The position numbers and the translations under genes are program-made. Source: Algoriphagus zhangzhouensis (GTDB lineage Bacteria; Bacteroidota; Bacteroidia; Cytophagales; Cyclobacteriaceae). From it: a stretch of DNA of 64,000 nucleotides. Positions 25,653-34,824 of this stretch are shown in pieces. How positions within the stretch are numbered: the first letter of the stretch is position 1; each line of letters begins with the position of its first letter. Under the pieces are notes generated by a model that was given only the letters and a program-made list of their open reading frames with translations, had not been told where the DNA came from and did no database searches. Where the stretch lies: positions 744,001 to 808,000 of the forward strand of contig NZ_FRXN01000002.1 of NCBI RefSeq assembly GCF_900148515.1, written 5' to 3'.

Positions 25653-26015
25653 TTATTTAATCTCTATTTGGTATTCCTTCTCAAAATATTCAAGAATTTG
25701 AATCTTTAGGAGCTTTTCCTGATCTAAAAGATCAAAATGGGGTAATTCTTTCATTAGTTTCCAATGTGGCCATCCTTCCTGATCCACAAAATCCAATTCA
25801 TAGTAGCCTGCATAACTCAATACTTTGCAGACTGCAATATGCATCAGATCTTGCTTCTGTTCTTTTGAAAAAACCTTGGTTCCCTGACCCAACTCTTGTA
25901 CTCCGATAAGAAAGAGTACGCCATTTAAGTCTTTGGGTTTTTTCCCAATGCTTTCTTCCAGTCCAGTTAATAATTTGGACCACTTTTTTTCTAAATCAAG
26001 ATCTCTTTTAAACAC
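25653..26015 (-). CDS. Conserved small protein of unknown function
   Basis: 120 residues, no signal peptide and no membrane helix. It is mainly helical with a Trp- and aromatic-rich centre (YELDFVDQEGWPHWKLMKELP). I do not recognise a family. It lies between the AhpD-like gene (6 bp) and xth (3 bp) in the same direction, so it is certainly translated as part of this operon. I assign no function. Confidence 0.75.
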   Translation of the reverse strand: MFKRDLDLEKKWSKLLTGLEESIGKKPKDLNGVLFLIGVQELGQGTKVFSKEQKQDLMHIAVCKVLSYAGYYELDFVDQEGWPHWKLMKELPHFDLLDQEKLLKIQILEYFEKEYQIEIK

Positions 26016-26021
26016 TTTATA

Positions 26022-26363
26022 TTATTGGTTTTCAAGTTCTTCCCAATATTCTACAGCTCTTCTAAGATGTGGAATCACAATGGATCCTCCAATAAGAGTT
26101 GCAATGGAAAATACTTCGAATATTTCTTTTTTGGTGAGGCCAACCTCATAGCATTTGCCCAAATGGTATTTGATACAATCATCACATCTCAATACCATGG
26201 AGCATGAAAGCCCAATCATTTCTTTGGATTTAATATCCAAAGCACCTTCAGCATAGGCATTGGTGTCCAAATTGAAAAACCTCTTGATTACCTTATTATC
26301 CTCCGCCATGATTTTATCATTCATGCGGGCTCTGTAATCATTGAATTCCTCTATCAAATTCAT
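26022..26363 (-). CDS. Carboxymuconolactone decarboxylase / AhpD-like protein
   Basis: 113 residues of the CMD/AhpD fold. The redox-type motif CDDCIKYH (CxxC followed by His) near residue 58 is that of AhpD-like disulfide reductases. It may act in peroxide defence or as a general thiol reductase. It is the first gene of the minus-strand cluster running to mnmG. Confidence 0.85.
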   Translation of the reverse strand: MNLIEEFNDYRARMNDKIMAEDNKVIKRFFNLDTNAYAEGALDIKSKEMIGLSCSMVLRCDDCIKYHLGKCYEVGLTKKEIFEVFSIATLIGGSIVIPHLRRAVEYWEELENQ

Positions 26364-26392
26364 TAAATTAATAGTTAAGGATGAATTAACTG

Positions 26393-26400
26393 CAAATATA
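26393..26400 (-). promoter_or_regulatory. Possible -7 element of the AhpD-xth-ybeY operon
   Basis: TATATTTG on the minus strand matches TAnnTTTG exactly and lies 29 bp before the start codon. I find no good -33 TTTG at the right distance, so the call is weak. Confidence 0.3.
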
Positions 26401-26442
26401 CAGCATATAAGTCAGCAGTTTGAATAACAGAGCAAAGCGTCT

Positions 26443-27141
26443 ATGCGTTTACTTTTTGTCAAAGATTTTTTAGATCTCATTTTTCCACGGAACTGTGAGC
26501 TTTGCGGTCGTAATTTGATCGATGCAGAAACCTGTCTTTGCACTCTTTGTCAGGGAAAATTACCCATTACTAATTATCATTTGAGATCCTGGGACAATGA
26601 TTTAAAGTCCAAAATTGAAGGTTTGACAAAGGTTGGTCAGGTAATGGCTTTTTTAAACTTTTCTAAATCAGGTAAAAGTCAAGAAATACTGCACAAGCTG
26701 AAGTATAGAAACAAGCCAGAAATCGGAAGGTATTTGGGTAATTTGTATGGTAAATTATTGATAAATAGTGATTTCTTCTTCAATTGGAATGTAATTGTGG
26801 CTGTTCCACTTCACGAAATGAAACGGGTAAGAAGAGGCTATAATCAAAGTGATGAATTTGCAAGAGGCCTAAGTGAGGTTTTAAATATTCCAGTTGTACA
26901 ATCTTTAAAAAGGGTAGTTTCTACAGAAACACAAACCAAGAAATCCAGATTGCAACGATTGGAAAATGTAGAGAATGTTTTTGTTGTCGAGAATCCTGAA
27001 AGTATTAAAGGAAAGAATATTTTGCTCGTGGATGATGTGATGACTACCGGAGCAACCTTAAGTTCTTGTGCCAATGTGCTTTTGGCTAGTCATGCAAAAA
27101 ATGTAGATTTAGCATGTATCGCTGCAGGCGGAAAAATCTAA
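26443..27141 (+). CDS. comF: ComF-family amidophosphoribosyltransferase-like protein
   Basis: 232 residues. An N-terminal four-cysteine zinc motif (CELCGRN, CLCTLC) is followed by a phosphoribosyltransferase domain with the PRPP loop VLLVDDVMTTGATLSS-type sequence (NILLVDDVMTTGATL). ComF proteins take part in DNA uptake in competent bacteria. It is divergent from the AhpD-like gene and heads a plus-strand group. Confidence 0.92.
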   Translation: MRLLFVKDFLDLIFPRNCELCGRNLIDAETCLCTLCQGKLPITNYHLRSWDNDLKSKIEGLTKVGQVMAFLNFSKSGKSQEILHKLKYRNKPEIGRYLGNLYGKLLINSDFFFNWNVIVAVPLHEMKRVRRGYNQSDEFARGLSEVLNIPVVQSLKRVVSTETQTKKSRLQRLENVENVFVVENPESIKGKNILLVDDVMTTGATLSSCANVLLASHAKNVDLACIAAGGKI

Positions 27142-27146
27142 GAAAA

Positions 27147-27695
27147 ATGACTGACATTGAATTCCTAAAATATCCCATTGGAAAATTCCAATTTGATCCA
27201 AATTCTGATGAACATAGCCTTCAAAAGGCAATAGAGACCATAAAATCATTGCCTGAACACTTGATGGAAACAGTCAAGTACTTGTCTGAACCGCAATTGG
27301 ATACTCCCTATAGACCCGGAGGATGGACTGTAAGACAAGTGATTCATCATGTTGGTGATAGTCATATGAATGCTCTGATTCGTTTCAAATTGGCTTTGAC
27401 AGAGGATAATCCGACAATCAAGCCTTATGATGAGGCAGCTTGGGCCAAACTTTCAGATTATTCATTCGAAATTGAATTATCTCTCGCTTTGATCCGATTG
27501 ATACATGCAAAGTGGGTGGCAATCCTGGAACATATGACTGAAGCAGATTTTCAGAGAACATACTTTCATCCCGAAAGCCAAAAAGCACAGACCTTGCTTG
27601 AAGTAGCACACATGTATGCTTGGCATTCTCAGCATCATCTTTCCCATATTCAGCAATTGATGATTCGTGAAAATTGGACGACTCCGACGCCATGA
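27147..27695 (+). CDS. DinB/YfiT-like putative metal-dependent hydrolase (bacillithiol-transferase family)
   Basis: 182 residues from the ATG at 27147, 5 bp after comF. The DinB-like fold has the three histidines expected for the metal: IHHVGDSHMNA and MYAWHSQHHLSH. Relatives called YfiT/BstA transfer thiols such as bacillithiol; the substrate here is not determined. Its TGA overlaps the ATG of the next gene (ATGA), which indicates coupling. Confidence 0.85.
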   Translation: MTDIEFLKYPIGKFQFDPNSDEHSLQKAIETIKSLPEHLMETVKYLSEPQLDTPYRPGGWTVRQVIHHVGDSHMNALIRFKLALTEDNPTIKPYDEAAWAKLSDYSFEIELSLALIRLIHAKWVAILEHMTEADFQRTYFHPESQKAQTLLEVAHMYAWHSQHHLSHIQQLMIRENWTTPTP

Positions 27696-28450
27696 ATATT
27701 TCTTTAAAAAATCAACGAATTCTGGTAACTGGTGCATCTCGAGGAATTGGGAGAGCTATTGCCAAACAATTATCTGATTCAGGAGCTGAAGTGATCATTC
27801 ATTTCAATTCCAATCAAAAAGAAGCTGAAAAACTGCTTCAAGAGCTGAAAAATCCAGCTTTTATAGAAAAATGTGATCTGTCCGATTCAGCTCAGGTTTC
27901 AGGATTTATTCCTTTTTTGGTTGAAAAATATGGCCATTTATCTGGATTAGTAAATAATGCGGGGATTGCTATATCGGCTCCTGATACTTTGGCAACTGAT
28001 GATTGGTTGGCTATTTGGGAAAAGACAATGGCTGTGAATTCGACAGCCGTTGGGATTTTGTGCAAAGAATTTGTAGACCAGGCAAAGCCGCAAAAAGAAG
28101 GAAGAATAGTCAATATCTCTTCTAGAGCAGCATTTAGAGGTGATACAACAGATTATTTGGCTTATGGAGCCTCCAAAGGTGCTTTGGTAAGTTTGACCAG
28201 ATCCATAGCAAGGCATTATGGAAAACAAGGAATTAAAGCCTTTTTGATAGCCCCAGGCTTTACTAGAACGGATATGGCTGAAGAAATTCTTTCTGAATAC
28301 GGAGAAGAGTTTGCCTTGAATGATATTGCGCTTAATGAATTGACCCGCCCGGAGGATATCGCACCTATGGTCACATTGCTTTGCTCAGGTTTGGCAGATC
28401 ATGCGACCGGCACATCCATCGATATTAATGCGGGCTCCTACGTTCGATAA
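27692..28450 (+). CDS. Short-chain dehydrogenase/reductase
   Basis: 252 residues. NAD(P)-binding TGASRGIG at 13-20, NNAG near 88, and the catalytic Tyr-Lys pair in YGASKGA. The arrangement is that of FabG-like SDRs. The start ATG overlaps the previous stop. The substrate is not known; a 3-oxoacyl-ACP reductase is possible but the neighbours give no support for fatty-acid synthesis. Confidence 0.88.
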   Translation: MNISLKNQRILVTGASRGIGRAIAKQLSDSGAEVIIHFNSNQKEAEKLLQELKNPAFIEKCDLSDSAQVSGFIPFLVEKYGHLSGLVNNAGIAISAPDTLATDDWLAIWEKTMAVNSTAVGILCKEFVDQAKPQKEGRIVNISSRAAFRGDTTDYLAYGASKGALVSLTRSIARHYGKQGIKAFLIAPGFTRTDMAEEILSEYGEEFALNDIALNELTRPEDIAPMVTLLCSGLADHATGTSIDINAGSYVR

Positions 28451-28514
28451 AACCTCAAGAGCTTTGAAGAGTTTATTGAATTGAAAGCATCTAACCAGAC
28501 CTGAATTTCAATTC

Positions 28515-29093
28515 ATGGCTTCAAATGACCCAATTTTCACTCCTGAATTAGTCAAAATCATCAAAATATTTGGTCTAGCCTCGATTTTGATGGTTTTGGC
28601 TCTTTCTTTTTTCAATACCAAACGAGCCAATAATACTGGAGAGGATCATACTTTTCGGATGAGCGATTCGGCCAGATTGTATTTTTTGAATTTGAAAGCC
28701 ATAGAATATAATCGGGAAGTTCGATTAGATGCAGGAATGACTCTGTTTAGACATCAGGATATCAATGCATTTGATAATTCCCCCTTCGTCAATTTGATTT
28801 TAATACTTAATCCTGTTCAGGATGAATCCTATTTATATTTAGAACCTGTAAACCTGGAATGGCCCATAGAAATTGAACTTCAAAATGACTCTGGGACTGA
28901 GACATTCATATTGGATGATGGAAACAAATTTCAGCATTTTGAAAATATTCAAAAGCTTATCCCCTATATCGAGTCAGATTCTCAATTCTTCATTTTTGAT
29001 CAAGGACAAAAAATACCTCTTTGGGAGAAAGAAGTGGAAAAAGAAGGGCTGAAACGGATTTTGGAAGATTATTTTAGGATTCTTGAATCCTAA
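28515..29093 (+). CDS. Unknown single-pass membrane protein
   Basis: 192 residues. One hydrophobic helix lies at about 16-30 (IFGLASILMVLALSFF); the rest is soluble and acidic, probably periplasmic. The family is not recognised. It is 64 bp after the SDR gene and 9 bp before the thioesterase gene, so it is probably part of the same transcript. Confidence 0.7.
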   Translation: MASNDPIFTPELVKIIKIFGLASILMVLALSFFNTKRANNTGEDHTFRMSDSARLYFLNLKAIEYNREVRLDAGMTLFRHQDINAFDNSPFVNLILILNPVQDESYLYLEPVNLEWPIEIELQNDSGTETFILDDGNKFQHFENIQKLIPYIESDSQFFIFDQGQKIPLWEKEVEKEGLKRILEDYFRILES

Positions 29094-29102
29094 AAATAAG
29101 AA

Positions 29103-29546
29103 ATGACAGCTCTCGATCTCTTTAAATCCCAAATCGGAAAAACTTTAGACAAAACTCCTTCTCCCGCTGGCAATTGGTTAGCCGGGACACTTTTGGAAAT
29201 AGAGGTGGGTAAAATTAAAGTCTCCTATACTGTTCAACCTTACATGTGCAATCCCGCCAAAATCCTTCATGGGGGAGTCGCTTCTCTGATGATGGATGAC
29301 GTGATCGGAATGGCTAATTACGTTGCCGAATCTGAATTCCTGATGACCACTGTCAATCTGCACGTAGACTTCCTTTCCTCCGCACAAATTGGGGAGACTT
29401 TAGAAGTGACTGCCAAGTTGGTAAGAAGCGGTTCCAACCTGAATCATTGGGATGTTGTAATTAAAAAAGAGTCGGGTAAAATCGTTGCCAAGGCCAGCTC
29501 CAATATGATTAAAACTCGGGTTAAAATTTCGGATCTAGGGTTTTAG
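29103..29546 (+). CDS. PaaI-type hotdog thioesterase
   Basis: 147 residues with the hotdog fold. LHGGVASLMMDDVIGMAN is the PaaI signature: the HGG loop and the Asp that acts on the thioester. It hydrolyses acyl- or aroyl-CoA. It follows the small membrane protein closely. Confidence 0.88.
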   Translation: MTALDLFKSQIGKTLDKTPSPAGNWLAGTLLEIEVGKIKVSYTVQPYMCNPAKILHGGVASLMMDDVIGMANYVAESEFLMTTVNLHVDFLSSAQIGETLEVTAKLVRSGSNLNHWDVVIKKESGKIVAKASSNMIKTRVKISDLGF

Positions 29547-29554
29547 TTTTATCA

Positions 29555-29575
29555 TTGTGTTTAGTTAAACCACAA
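29555..29575. repeat. Imperfect inverted repeat before the outer-membrane-like gene
   Basis: TTGTG and CACAA with inner TTT/AAA pairs form a stem with a single bulged C and a four-base loop, followed by a weak T-rich stretch. It could be a terminator for the thioesterase gene or a protein site; the sequence alone does not decide. Confidence 0.3.
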
Positions 29576-29589
29576 TTTAATTTTACACA

Positions 29590-30003
29590 ATGAAAAAAGT
29601 CCTATTTTTATTTGCTTTTTGTACTATTTCCACTCTGTCCTTTGCACAATGGGGTGTTTCCTACCATCAGAGTAATCTTCCTTTTATTGGTATAAATACT
29701 CAATTGGGAGAAAAATGGCTTCCTGAATTCCGAATAGGAACAGATAATTATGTGGAAAACTTAGGTTTTGAGCTCGTAGCCAATTATTTGATCAAGTCAG
29801 AGGAAAGTACTCAGATTTATGTTGGTGCTGGCGCAAGGGCTAACATATTTGGAGGAGCTGTAATTACATCAGGGATTAATTATTATCCATTCAATAAAAA
29901 AGATTTTGGCTTTCATATGGAAGCAGCACCTTTGATCAATGTAGAAAGCGGATTGATTTTCCGAGGATCATTTGGGATTCGATATCGATTCTTAAAGGAA
30001 TAG
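29590..30003 (+). CDS. Small outer-membrane beta-barrel-like protein
   Basis: 137 residues. An N-terminal signal peptide (MKKVLFLFAFCTISTLSFAQ) is followed by alternating strands (LGFELVANYLI, QIYVGAGARANIFGG, SGLIFRGSFGIRYRF) ending in an aromatic residue near the C terminus, as in small beta-barrels. Family unknown to me. No export partner is nearby. Confidence 0.65.
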   Translation: MKKVLFLFAFCTISTLSFAQWGVSYHQSNLPFIGINTQLGEKWLPEFRIGTDNYVENLGFELVANYLIKSEESTQIYVGAGARANIFGGAVITSGINYYPFNKKDFGFHMEAAPLINVESGLIFRGSFGIRYRFLKE

Positions 30004-30020
30004 AACCTATAAAGAGGAAA

Positions 30021-30045
30021 GGGAGAGTTTAATATTCTCCCTTTT
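30021..30045 (+). terminator. Weak terminator after the small barrel gene
   Basis: GGGAGA and TCTCCC form a 6-bp stem with a 9-base loop, followed by only four T. Confidence 0.5.
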
Positions 30046-30392
30046 GAGAATTTTATTCTTTTTTCCATCCTTTTTCTTGTAGGTGAAAAAGGACCAAAAA
30101 ACCCACCGCTGTCCATTTTTGGGTTAAAATCAATTTCCTGCCCACACGTCGGCAAACTCCTCAATTTTGCATGGATTCTTGTCTAACCCTGAAGTTTGAG
30201 GAAGCAAAATTTTCGTCAAACAAGCCTCCTAATTTCAACCCTCACAATTGATTTCTTAACACCCAAAACTGGAAGGCGGGTCCTTCCAAAAGTTGAATTT
30301 CTGGACTCAATTTAAAGACTCCATTTTTTCCTTTTTAGGATGTTTAAAGAATTTGAAGGTTATAGGTGTGACAATCGGAAAAGATAAATTCT
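30046..30392. other. Non-coding gap, nothing recognised
   Basis: About 350 bp between a plus-strand gene and the convergent TrmH gene. It has a short GGAAG/CTTCC hairpin near 30272-30288 but no coding frame, tRNA or riboswitch that I can support. Confidence 0.5.
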
Positions 30393-30926
30393 TTAAAACT
30401 GCTCCAACTTCACCATCAAATCCCAAACGGCAATCCCCAGGGAAACAGAAATATTCAAAGAGTGTTTGGTCCCCAATTGTGGGATTTCCAACACTTGATC
30501 GCAAGCTTTCAAAACGCTCTCTTCTACACCAAAAACTTCATTTCCGAAGATTAAAGCATATTTTTTATCCTTTTCAGGTTTGAATTCATTGAGCATCACA
30601 GATTGATCTACTTGCTCCAAAGCACAAAGTTGATATCCATCGGCTTTCAATTTATCGACAGCAATTCCGGTATTCAAGCAATATTCCCACTCGACGGATT
30701 CGGTTGCACCCAAAGCAGTTTTTTGAATATCTCGATGAGGGGGAGTACCAGTGATTCCGCAGAGATAGATTTTCTCTACACGAAAAGCATCACCAGTTCG
30801 GAAAGCAGAACCCACATTGTTCAAACTTCTCACATTATCCAAAACGATAACGATAGGCGATTTTTCTGTCTCTTTAAATTCTTCAACGGAGAGTCTTTCG
30901 AGCTCTTCCATACTTAATTTCTTCAT
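30393..30926 (-). CDS. TrmH-family (SpoU) RNA methyltransferase
   Basis: 177 residues from the ATG at 30926; a TTG twelve codons earlier is less likely. SPOUT motifs are present: DNVRSLNNVGSAFRTGDAF, ALIFGNEVFGV, and the C-terminal knot LEIPQLGTKHSLNISVSLGI. This type 2'-O-methylates tRNA or rRNA; the target is not clear. It is a single minus-strand gene facing the small barrel gene. Confidence 0.9.
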   Translation of the reverse strand: MKKLSMEELERLSVEEFKETEKSPIVIVLDNVRSLNNVGSAFRTGDAFRVEKIYLCGITGTPPHRDIQKTALGATESVEWEYCLNTGIAVDKLKADGYQLCALEQVDQSVMLNEFKPEKDKKYALIFGNEVFGVEESVLKACDQVLEIPQLGTKHSLNISVSLGIAVWDLMVKLEQF

Positions 30927-31005
30927 CTTTTTTGATCTGCCTTGCTTATACTCTATTTTCAAACTTTATTCGTTCCCCCAAATTTAAGAGAATTAAACTG
31001 TACTC

Positions 31006-33609
31006 ATGAGTAAAGCCAAAGACGGAAAAGAAACTCCCTTGATGAAGCAATACAATGCCATCAAAGCAAAACATCCAGGAGCATTATTGCTATTTCGGGT
31101 GGGTGACTTTTATGAGACATTTGGAGAGGACGCTGTCAAAGCAAGCAAGGTGTTGGATATCGTATTGACAAAAAGAGCCAATGGATCTGCTTCCCATATC
31201 GAATTGGCAGGTTTTCCACATCACTCCTTGGATAATTACTTGCCAAAGCTTGTTCGTGCTGGTAATCGAGTTGCGATTTGTGATCAATTGGAGGATCCAA
31301 AATCTGTCAAAGGGATTGTAAAGCGCGGTGTCACAGAATTGGTGACTCCGGGACTTTCTTACAATGATCAGGTATTGGATACTCGAAAAAATAATTACCT
31401 GGCATCTATCCATTTTGGAAAAGAGAAGCATGGAATCTCATTTTTGGATGTTTCCACAGGCGAATTCATGTGTGCAGAAGGTAATTCATCCTATTTGGAA
31501 AAATTGCTTCAGAGCTTTTCTCCTTCGGAAATTATTTTTTCAAAAGCTTCCAAAAAAGTAGCAGCTGATTTATTCAAGACGGATTATATCACTTTCCATT
31601 GTGAGGATTGGGTTTTCCAATACGATTATACCTACGAGCGACTAAAAACACATTTCGGCACTTCCAATTTGAAAGGCTTTGGGATCGAGGATTTGGAATT
31701 GGGAATCGTGGCTGCTGGTGCTATTCTTTATTATCTGGAAGAAACCGAGCATAAGGAGATTCAACATATTTCAGCTATTTCTCGAATTGCAGAGGAGAAA
31801 TACGTGTGGTTGGACAAATTCACCATCCGAAACCTTGAATTGGTTTTCCCTCAGCATGAAGGAGGGGTTCCTTTGATTCAGATTTTGGATCAGACGGTGA
31901 CTCCTATGGGTTCGCGAATGATGAAAAAGTGGATGGTTTTGCCGCTTAAGGAGAAAGCCCCTATTGAAGAGCGATTGAATGTAGTTGATTTCTTCTATCA
32001 AAACCCTGGAACAATTGATGAGATTGTAGATCAATTAAAGCATATCGGTGATTTGGAGCGATTGATTTCCAAAGTGGTGGTTGGTCGTGCCAATCCTCGG
32101 GAAATGAATCAAATCAAAAGAGCCCTGAAAGCAATCTTGCCGATCAAGGATCTATTGAAAAATCAGGAAAATCCTACACTAAAAAGACTTTCTGACCAGA
32201 TTCATCCTTGTGAATTCATTCTTGAAAAGATCGAAAGGGAATTGCAGGAAGATGCTCCGATGCTAGTTCATCAAGGGGGAGTGATCAAGGATGGAGTTGA
32301 TGCGGATTTGGATGAGTATCGCAACTTGGCCAATAAGGGCAAGGACTATTTGGTACAAATCCAGCAGCGTGAGATCCAGAATACTGGAATTACTTCTTTG
32401 AAGATCGCTTACAATAAGGTTTTCGGGTATTATCTGGAAGTGACTCATGCTCACAAAGATAAGGTGCCCGAAGAGTGGATTCGTAAACAAACTTTGGTGA
32501 ATGCTGAACGGTATATTACCCAAGAACTGAAAGAATACGAAGAGAAGATTTTGAATGCTGAAGAGCGAATGATCGCTTTGGAGCAAAAGTATTTTTTGGA
32601 ATTGGTAACTGAAACTGCTCAGTTCGTTACTCAAATCCAGCAAAATGCCCGAGTTATTGGGACTTTGGATGCATTGCTGTCATTTGCAAAAGTAGCCTTG
32701 ACAAATAATTATTGCAGGCCGAAAGTATCTGATACAGAAACTCTGGAAATCAAGGACGGACGTCACCCAGTAATTGAAAAGCAACTTCCTCCAGGTGAAG
32801 ATTATATTCCGAATGATATTTACTTGGATCATGATAGTCAGCAGATCATCATCATCACGGGTCCAAACATGGCCGGTAAGTCCGCTCTTTTGAGACAGAC
32901 TGCCCTAATCGTATTGATGGCTCAAATGGGATCTTTTGTCCCTGCTTCTTTTGCAAGAGTGGGAATCATTGATAAAGTATTTACTCGTGTGGGAGCTTCG
33001 GATAATTTGTCTCGTGGAGAATCCACTTTTATGGTGGAAATGACAGAGACTGCCAGCATTTTGAATAATCTCTCTGATCGAAGCTTGGTCTTGATGGATG
33101 AGATAGGTCGTGGTACTTCTACCTATGATGGGATCTCTATTGCTTGGTCTATCGTAGAATACCTACATAATCATGAAAATTTCAAGGCAAAGACCCTTTT
33201 TGCCACCCATTACCATGAATTGAATCAATTGACTGAAGATTTTCCTAGAATCAAGAACTTCAATGTTTCTGTGAAGGAAGTGGGAAACAAAGTCATTTTT
33301 ATGCGAAAGCTTAAGGAAGGCGGAAGTGAGCATAGTTTTGGAATCCATGTGGCTCAAATGGCTGGGATGCCAAACCCAGTCGTACTAAGAGCTGCAGAGA
33401 TCATGGGGCATTTGGAAAAAGACAAAGCAGTGGCCCAGGATCGCGAAAATTTAAAGTCTGTTCCTAAGAATAATTATCAAATGAGTCTCTTTGAAATCGA
33501 TCCAAAATTCAAGGATGCGAAGGAGTTATTGGACCAAATTGATATAAATTCTATCTCTCCAATAGAAGCTTTGTTAAAATTGCATGAGATAAAGAAAAAA
33601 TTAGACTAG
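31006..33609 (+). CDS. mutS: DNA mismatch repair protein MutS
   Basis: 867 residues, full length. The mismatch-reading FYE is in GDFYETFGEDA near residue 31. The ATPase has Walker A TGPNMAGKS (about 618-626) and Walker B LVLMDEIGRGTS (about 693-704), then THYHEL. A sliding-clamp binding motif QMSLF lies near residue 825. It recognises mismatches and recruits MutL. Confidence 0.98.
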   Translation: MSKAKDGKETPLMKQYNAIKAKHPGALLLFRVGDFYETFGEDAVKASKVLDIVLTKRANGSASHIELAGFPHHSLDNYLPKLVRAGNRVAICDQLEDPKSVKGIVKRGVTELVTPGLSYNDQVLDTRKNNYLASIHFGKEKHGISFLDVSTGEFMCAEGNSSYLEKLLQSFSPSEIIFSKASKKVAADLFKTDYITFHCEDWVFQYDYTYERLKTHFGTSNLKGFGIEDLELGIVAAGAILYYLEETEHKEIQHISAISRIAEEKYVWLDKFTIRNLELVFPQHEGGVPLIQILDQTVTPMGSRMMKKWMVLPLKEKAPIEERLNVVDFFYQNPGTIDEIVDQLKHIGDLERLISKVVVGRANPREMNQIKRALKAILPIKDLLKNQENPTLKRLSDQIHPCEFILEKIERELQEDAPMLVHQGGVIKDGVDADLDEYRNLANKGKDYLVQIQQREIQNTGITSLKIAYNKVFGYYLEVTHAHKDKVPEEWIRKQTLVNAERYITQELKEYEEKILNAEERMIALEQKYFLELVTETAQFVTQIQQNARVIGTLDALLSFAKVALTNNYCRPKVSDTETLEIKDGRHPVIEKQLPPGEDYIPNDIYLDHDSQQIIIITGPNMAGKSALLRQTALIVLMAQMGSFVPASFARVGIIDKVFTRVGASDNLSRGESTFMVEMTETASILNNLSDRSLVLMDEIGRGTSTYDGISIAWSIVEYLHNHENFKAKTLFATHYHELNQLTEDFPRIKNFNVSVKEVGNKVIFMRKLKEGGSEHSFGIHVAQMAGMPNPVVLRAAEIMGHLEKDKAVAQDRENLKSVPKNNYQMSLFEIDPKFKDAKELLDQIDINSISPIEALLKLHEIKKKLD

Positions 33610-33658
33610 GATTGAATTTTTAGTATCTTATGCCTAGTAATTAGTTAATAGTGGCTGT

Positions 33659-34456
33659 ATGGATAAGGTATTTTTAGAGGACCTTAAAAGGCAGGAAAAG
33701 TATTTAAAGTATTTTAAAAAGTGGTCGGATCAGGAATTCAAGAGCCATCCGAATGAAGAAGAGTTAATCAAAAACCTCAAAACCCTGAGTGAAAATCTTG
33801 GGATGAGGGATGGTTTAATGCTTTGTAGTTTTGACTATAGAAATTTGGACCTGGCCTTTTTTGCGGGAAGAATTGAAAAGTATACTGGAGTTCACCCTTC
33901 GGTTTTTGAGAAGATGGGTTTTGAGGCGACCATGTTTATCTTTCATCCGGAGGATAGAATGGAAATGTTGAAATTCTGGACCCTCGTCTTGGAGTCATTT
34001 CAACAGATAAGTATCAAAGAGCGTCATTCATTCGAGTATTCTTATACTACAAGAATTGTTCACCGGAAAACGAAGAAGGAAACTTGGATTGTCGGAAAAG
34101 TGAGACCTTATTTGATTGATGGTGATGGGAATTTTGTGATGGATTTACACATCATATTACCATTGATGAATACTCCCAAAATCAAAGAATATGATTGGAA
34201 TTACTCTTTTACGAGTGATGAAGGAAATCGAGTCATCGTTTCTAAAACTTCACCGAGCAAAAGAGAGGTCAAGCTTACCAAAAAGGAGAAAGTGATTGTT
34301 GATTTGATGCTAAGTGGAGCTGTATCCAAAGAGATCAGCCAGCAATTGAATATTTCAGTAAACACCGTTGGGACACATCGGAAAAATATACTTCGGAAGC
34401 TTGGTGCCAGAAATATTGGGGAGGTTGCAAATATTTTAGCCTCTTATGATTTTTGA
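33659..34456 (+). CDS. LuxR-type transcriptional regulator with PAS-like sensor region
   Basis: 265 residues. The N-terminal 170 residues look like a PAS-type sensor (FAGRIEKYTGVHPSVFE, FHPEDRMEMLKFW, then RIVHRKTKKETWIVGKVRP). A LuxR helix-turn-helix follows at about 200-262 (LTKKEKVIVDLMLSGAVSKEIS then NTVGTHRKNILRKLGA). The type is common in Bacteroidota and its target is not visible here. It begins 49 bp after mutS, possibly on the same transcript. Confidence 0.85.
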   Translation: MDKVFLEDLKRQEKYLKYFKKWSDQEFKSHPNEEELIKNLKTLSENLGMRDGLMLCSFDYRNLDLAFFAGRIEKYTGVHPSVFEKMGFEATMFIFHPEDRMEMLKFWTLVLESFQQISIKERHSFEYSYTTRIVHRKTKKETWIVGKVRPYLIDGDGNFVMDLHIILPLMNTPKIKEYDWNYSFTSDEGNRVIVSKTSPSKREVKLTKKEKVIVDLMLSGAVSKEISQQLNISVNTVGTHRKNILRKLGARNIGEVANILASYDF

Positions 34457-34524
34457 AAAATGGCTGATAATCAGTCAGAATGGACTTTTTGGAAAAAATC
34501 TTTAAAAAATTTCTCTTCCCAACT

Positions 34525-34555
34525 ATTGTAAAAACCAATCTGGGTCTTACCTTTG
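34525..34555 (+). promoter_or_regulatory. Promoter of the tRNA-Gly/tRNA-Leu unit
   Basis: ATTG (34525-34528) is followed after 19 bases by TACCTTTG (34548-34555), an exact TAnnTTTG. The tRNA starts 44 bp further. It agrees well with the Bacteroidota sigma-70-type consensus. Confidence 0.6.
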
Positions 34556-34599
34556 CATCCACAATTCGCTCGGATCACGTTCCGAGTTAGTCCAAATAA

Positions 34600-34672
<73 letters not shown>

Positions 34673-34677
34673 CAAAC

Positions 34678-34706
34678 AGCCCTTGATTCAAGGGCTTTGT
34701 TGTTTT
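34678..34706 (+). terminator. Hairpin after tRNA-Gly
   Basis: AGCCCTT and AAGGGCT pair around a GATTC loop, followed by TTGTTGTTTT. It may be a partial terminator, since tRNA-Leu lies downstream. Confidence 0.6.
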
Positions 34707-34743
34707 AGGACAATAATAAAGCCTCTCTATTTTCGAATAGAGC

Positions 34744-34758
34744 AAGCCGGGATGGTGG
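34744..34758 (+). repeat. Truncated copy of the tRNA-Leu 5' end
   Basis: AAGCCGGGATGGTGG repeats exactly the 15 bases at 34823-34837 that begin tRNA-Leu. The copy stops after 13 tRNA bases and is followed by CGATAGCTATCG-centred palindromic sequence (34760-34777). It is preceded by a TTCG-loop hairpin CTCTATT/AATAGAG at 34725-34742. It is not a functional tRNA. Confidence 0.75.
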
Positions 34759-34824
34759 CCCTCGATAGCTATCGGGGAGGTAACACCAAGAATTCAAATC
34801 TATGGTTTCCGAACCCTAGATGAA

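Noticed and set aside
34744..34824. A second tRNA-Leu gene
   Set aside because: Only the first 13 bases match; the rest of the cloverleaf is missing.
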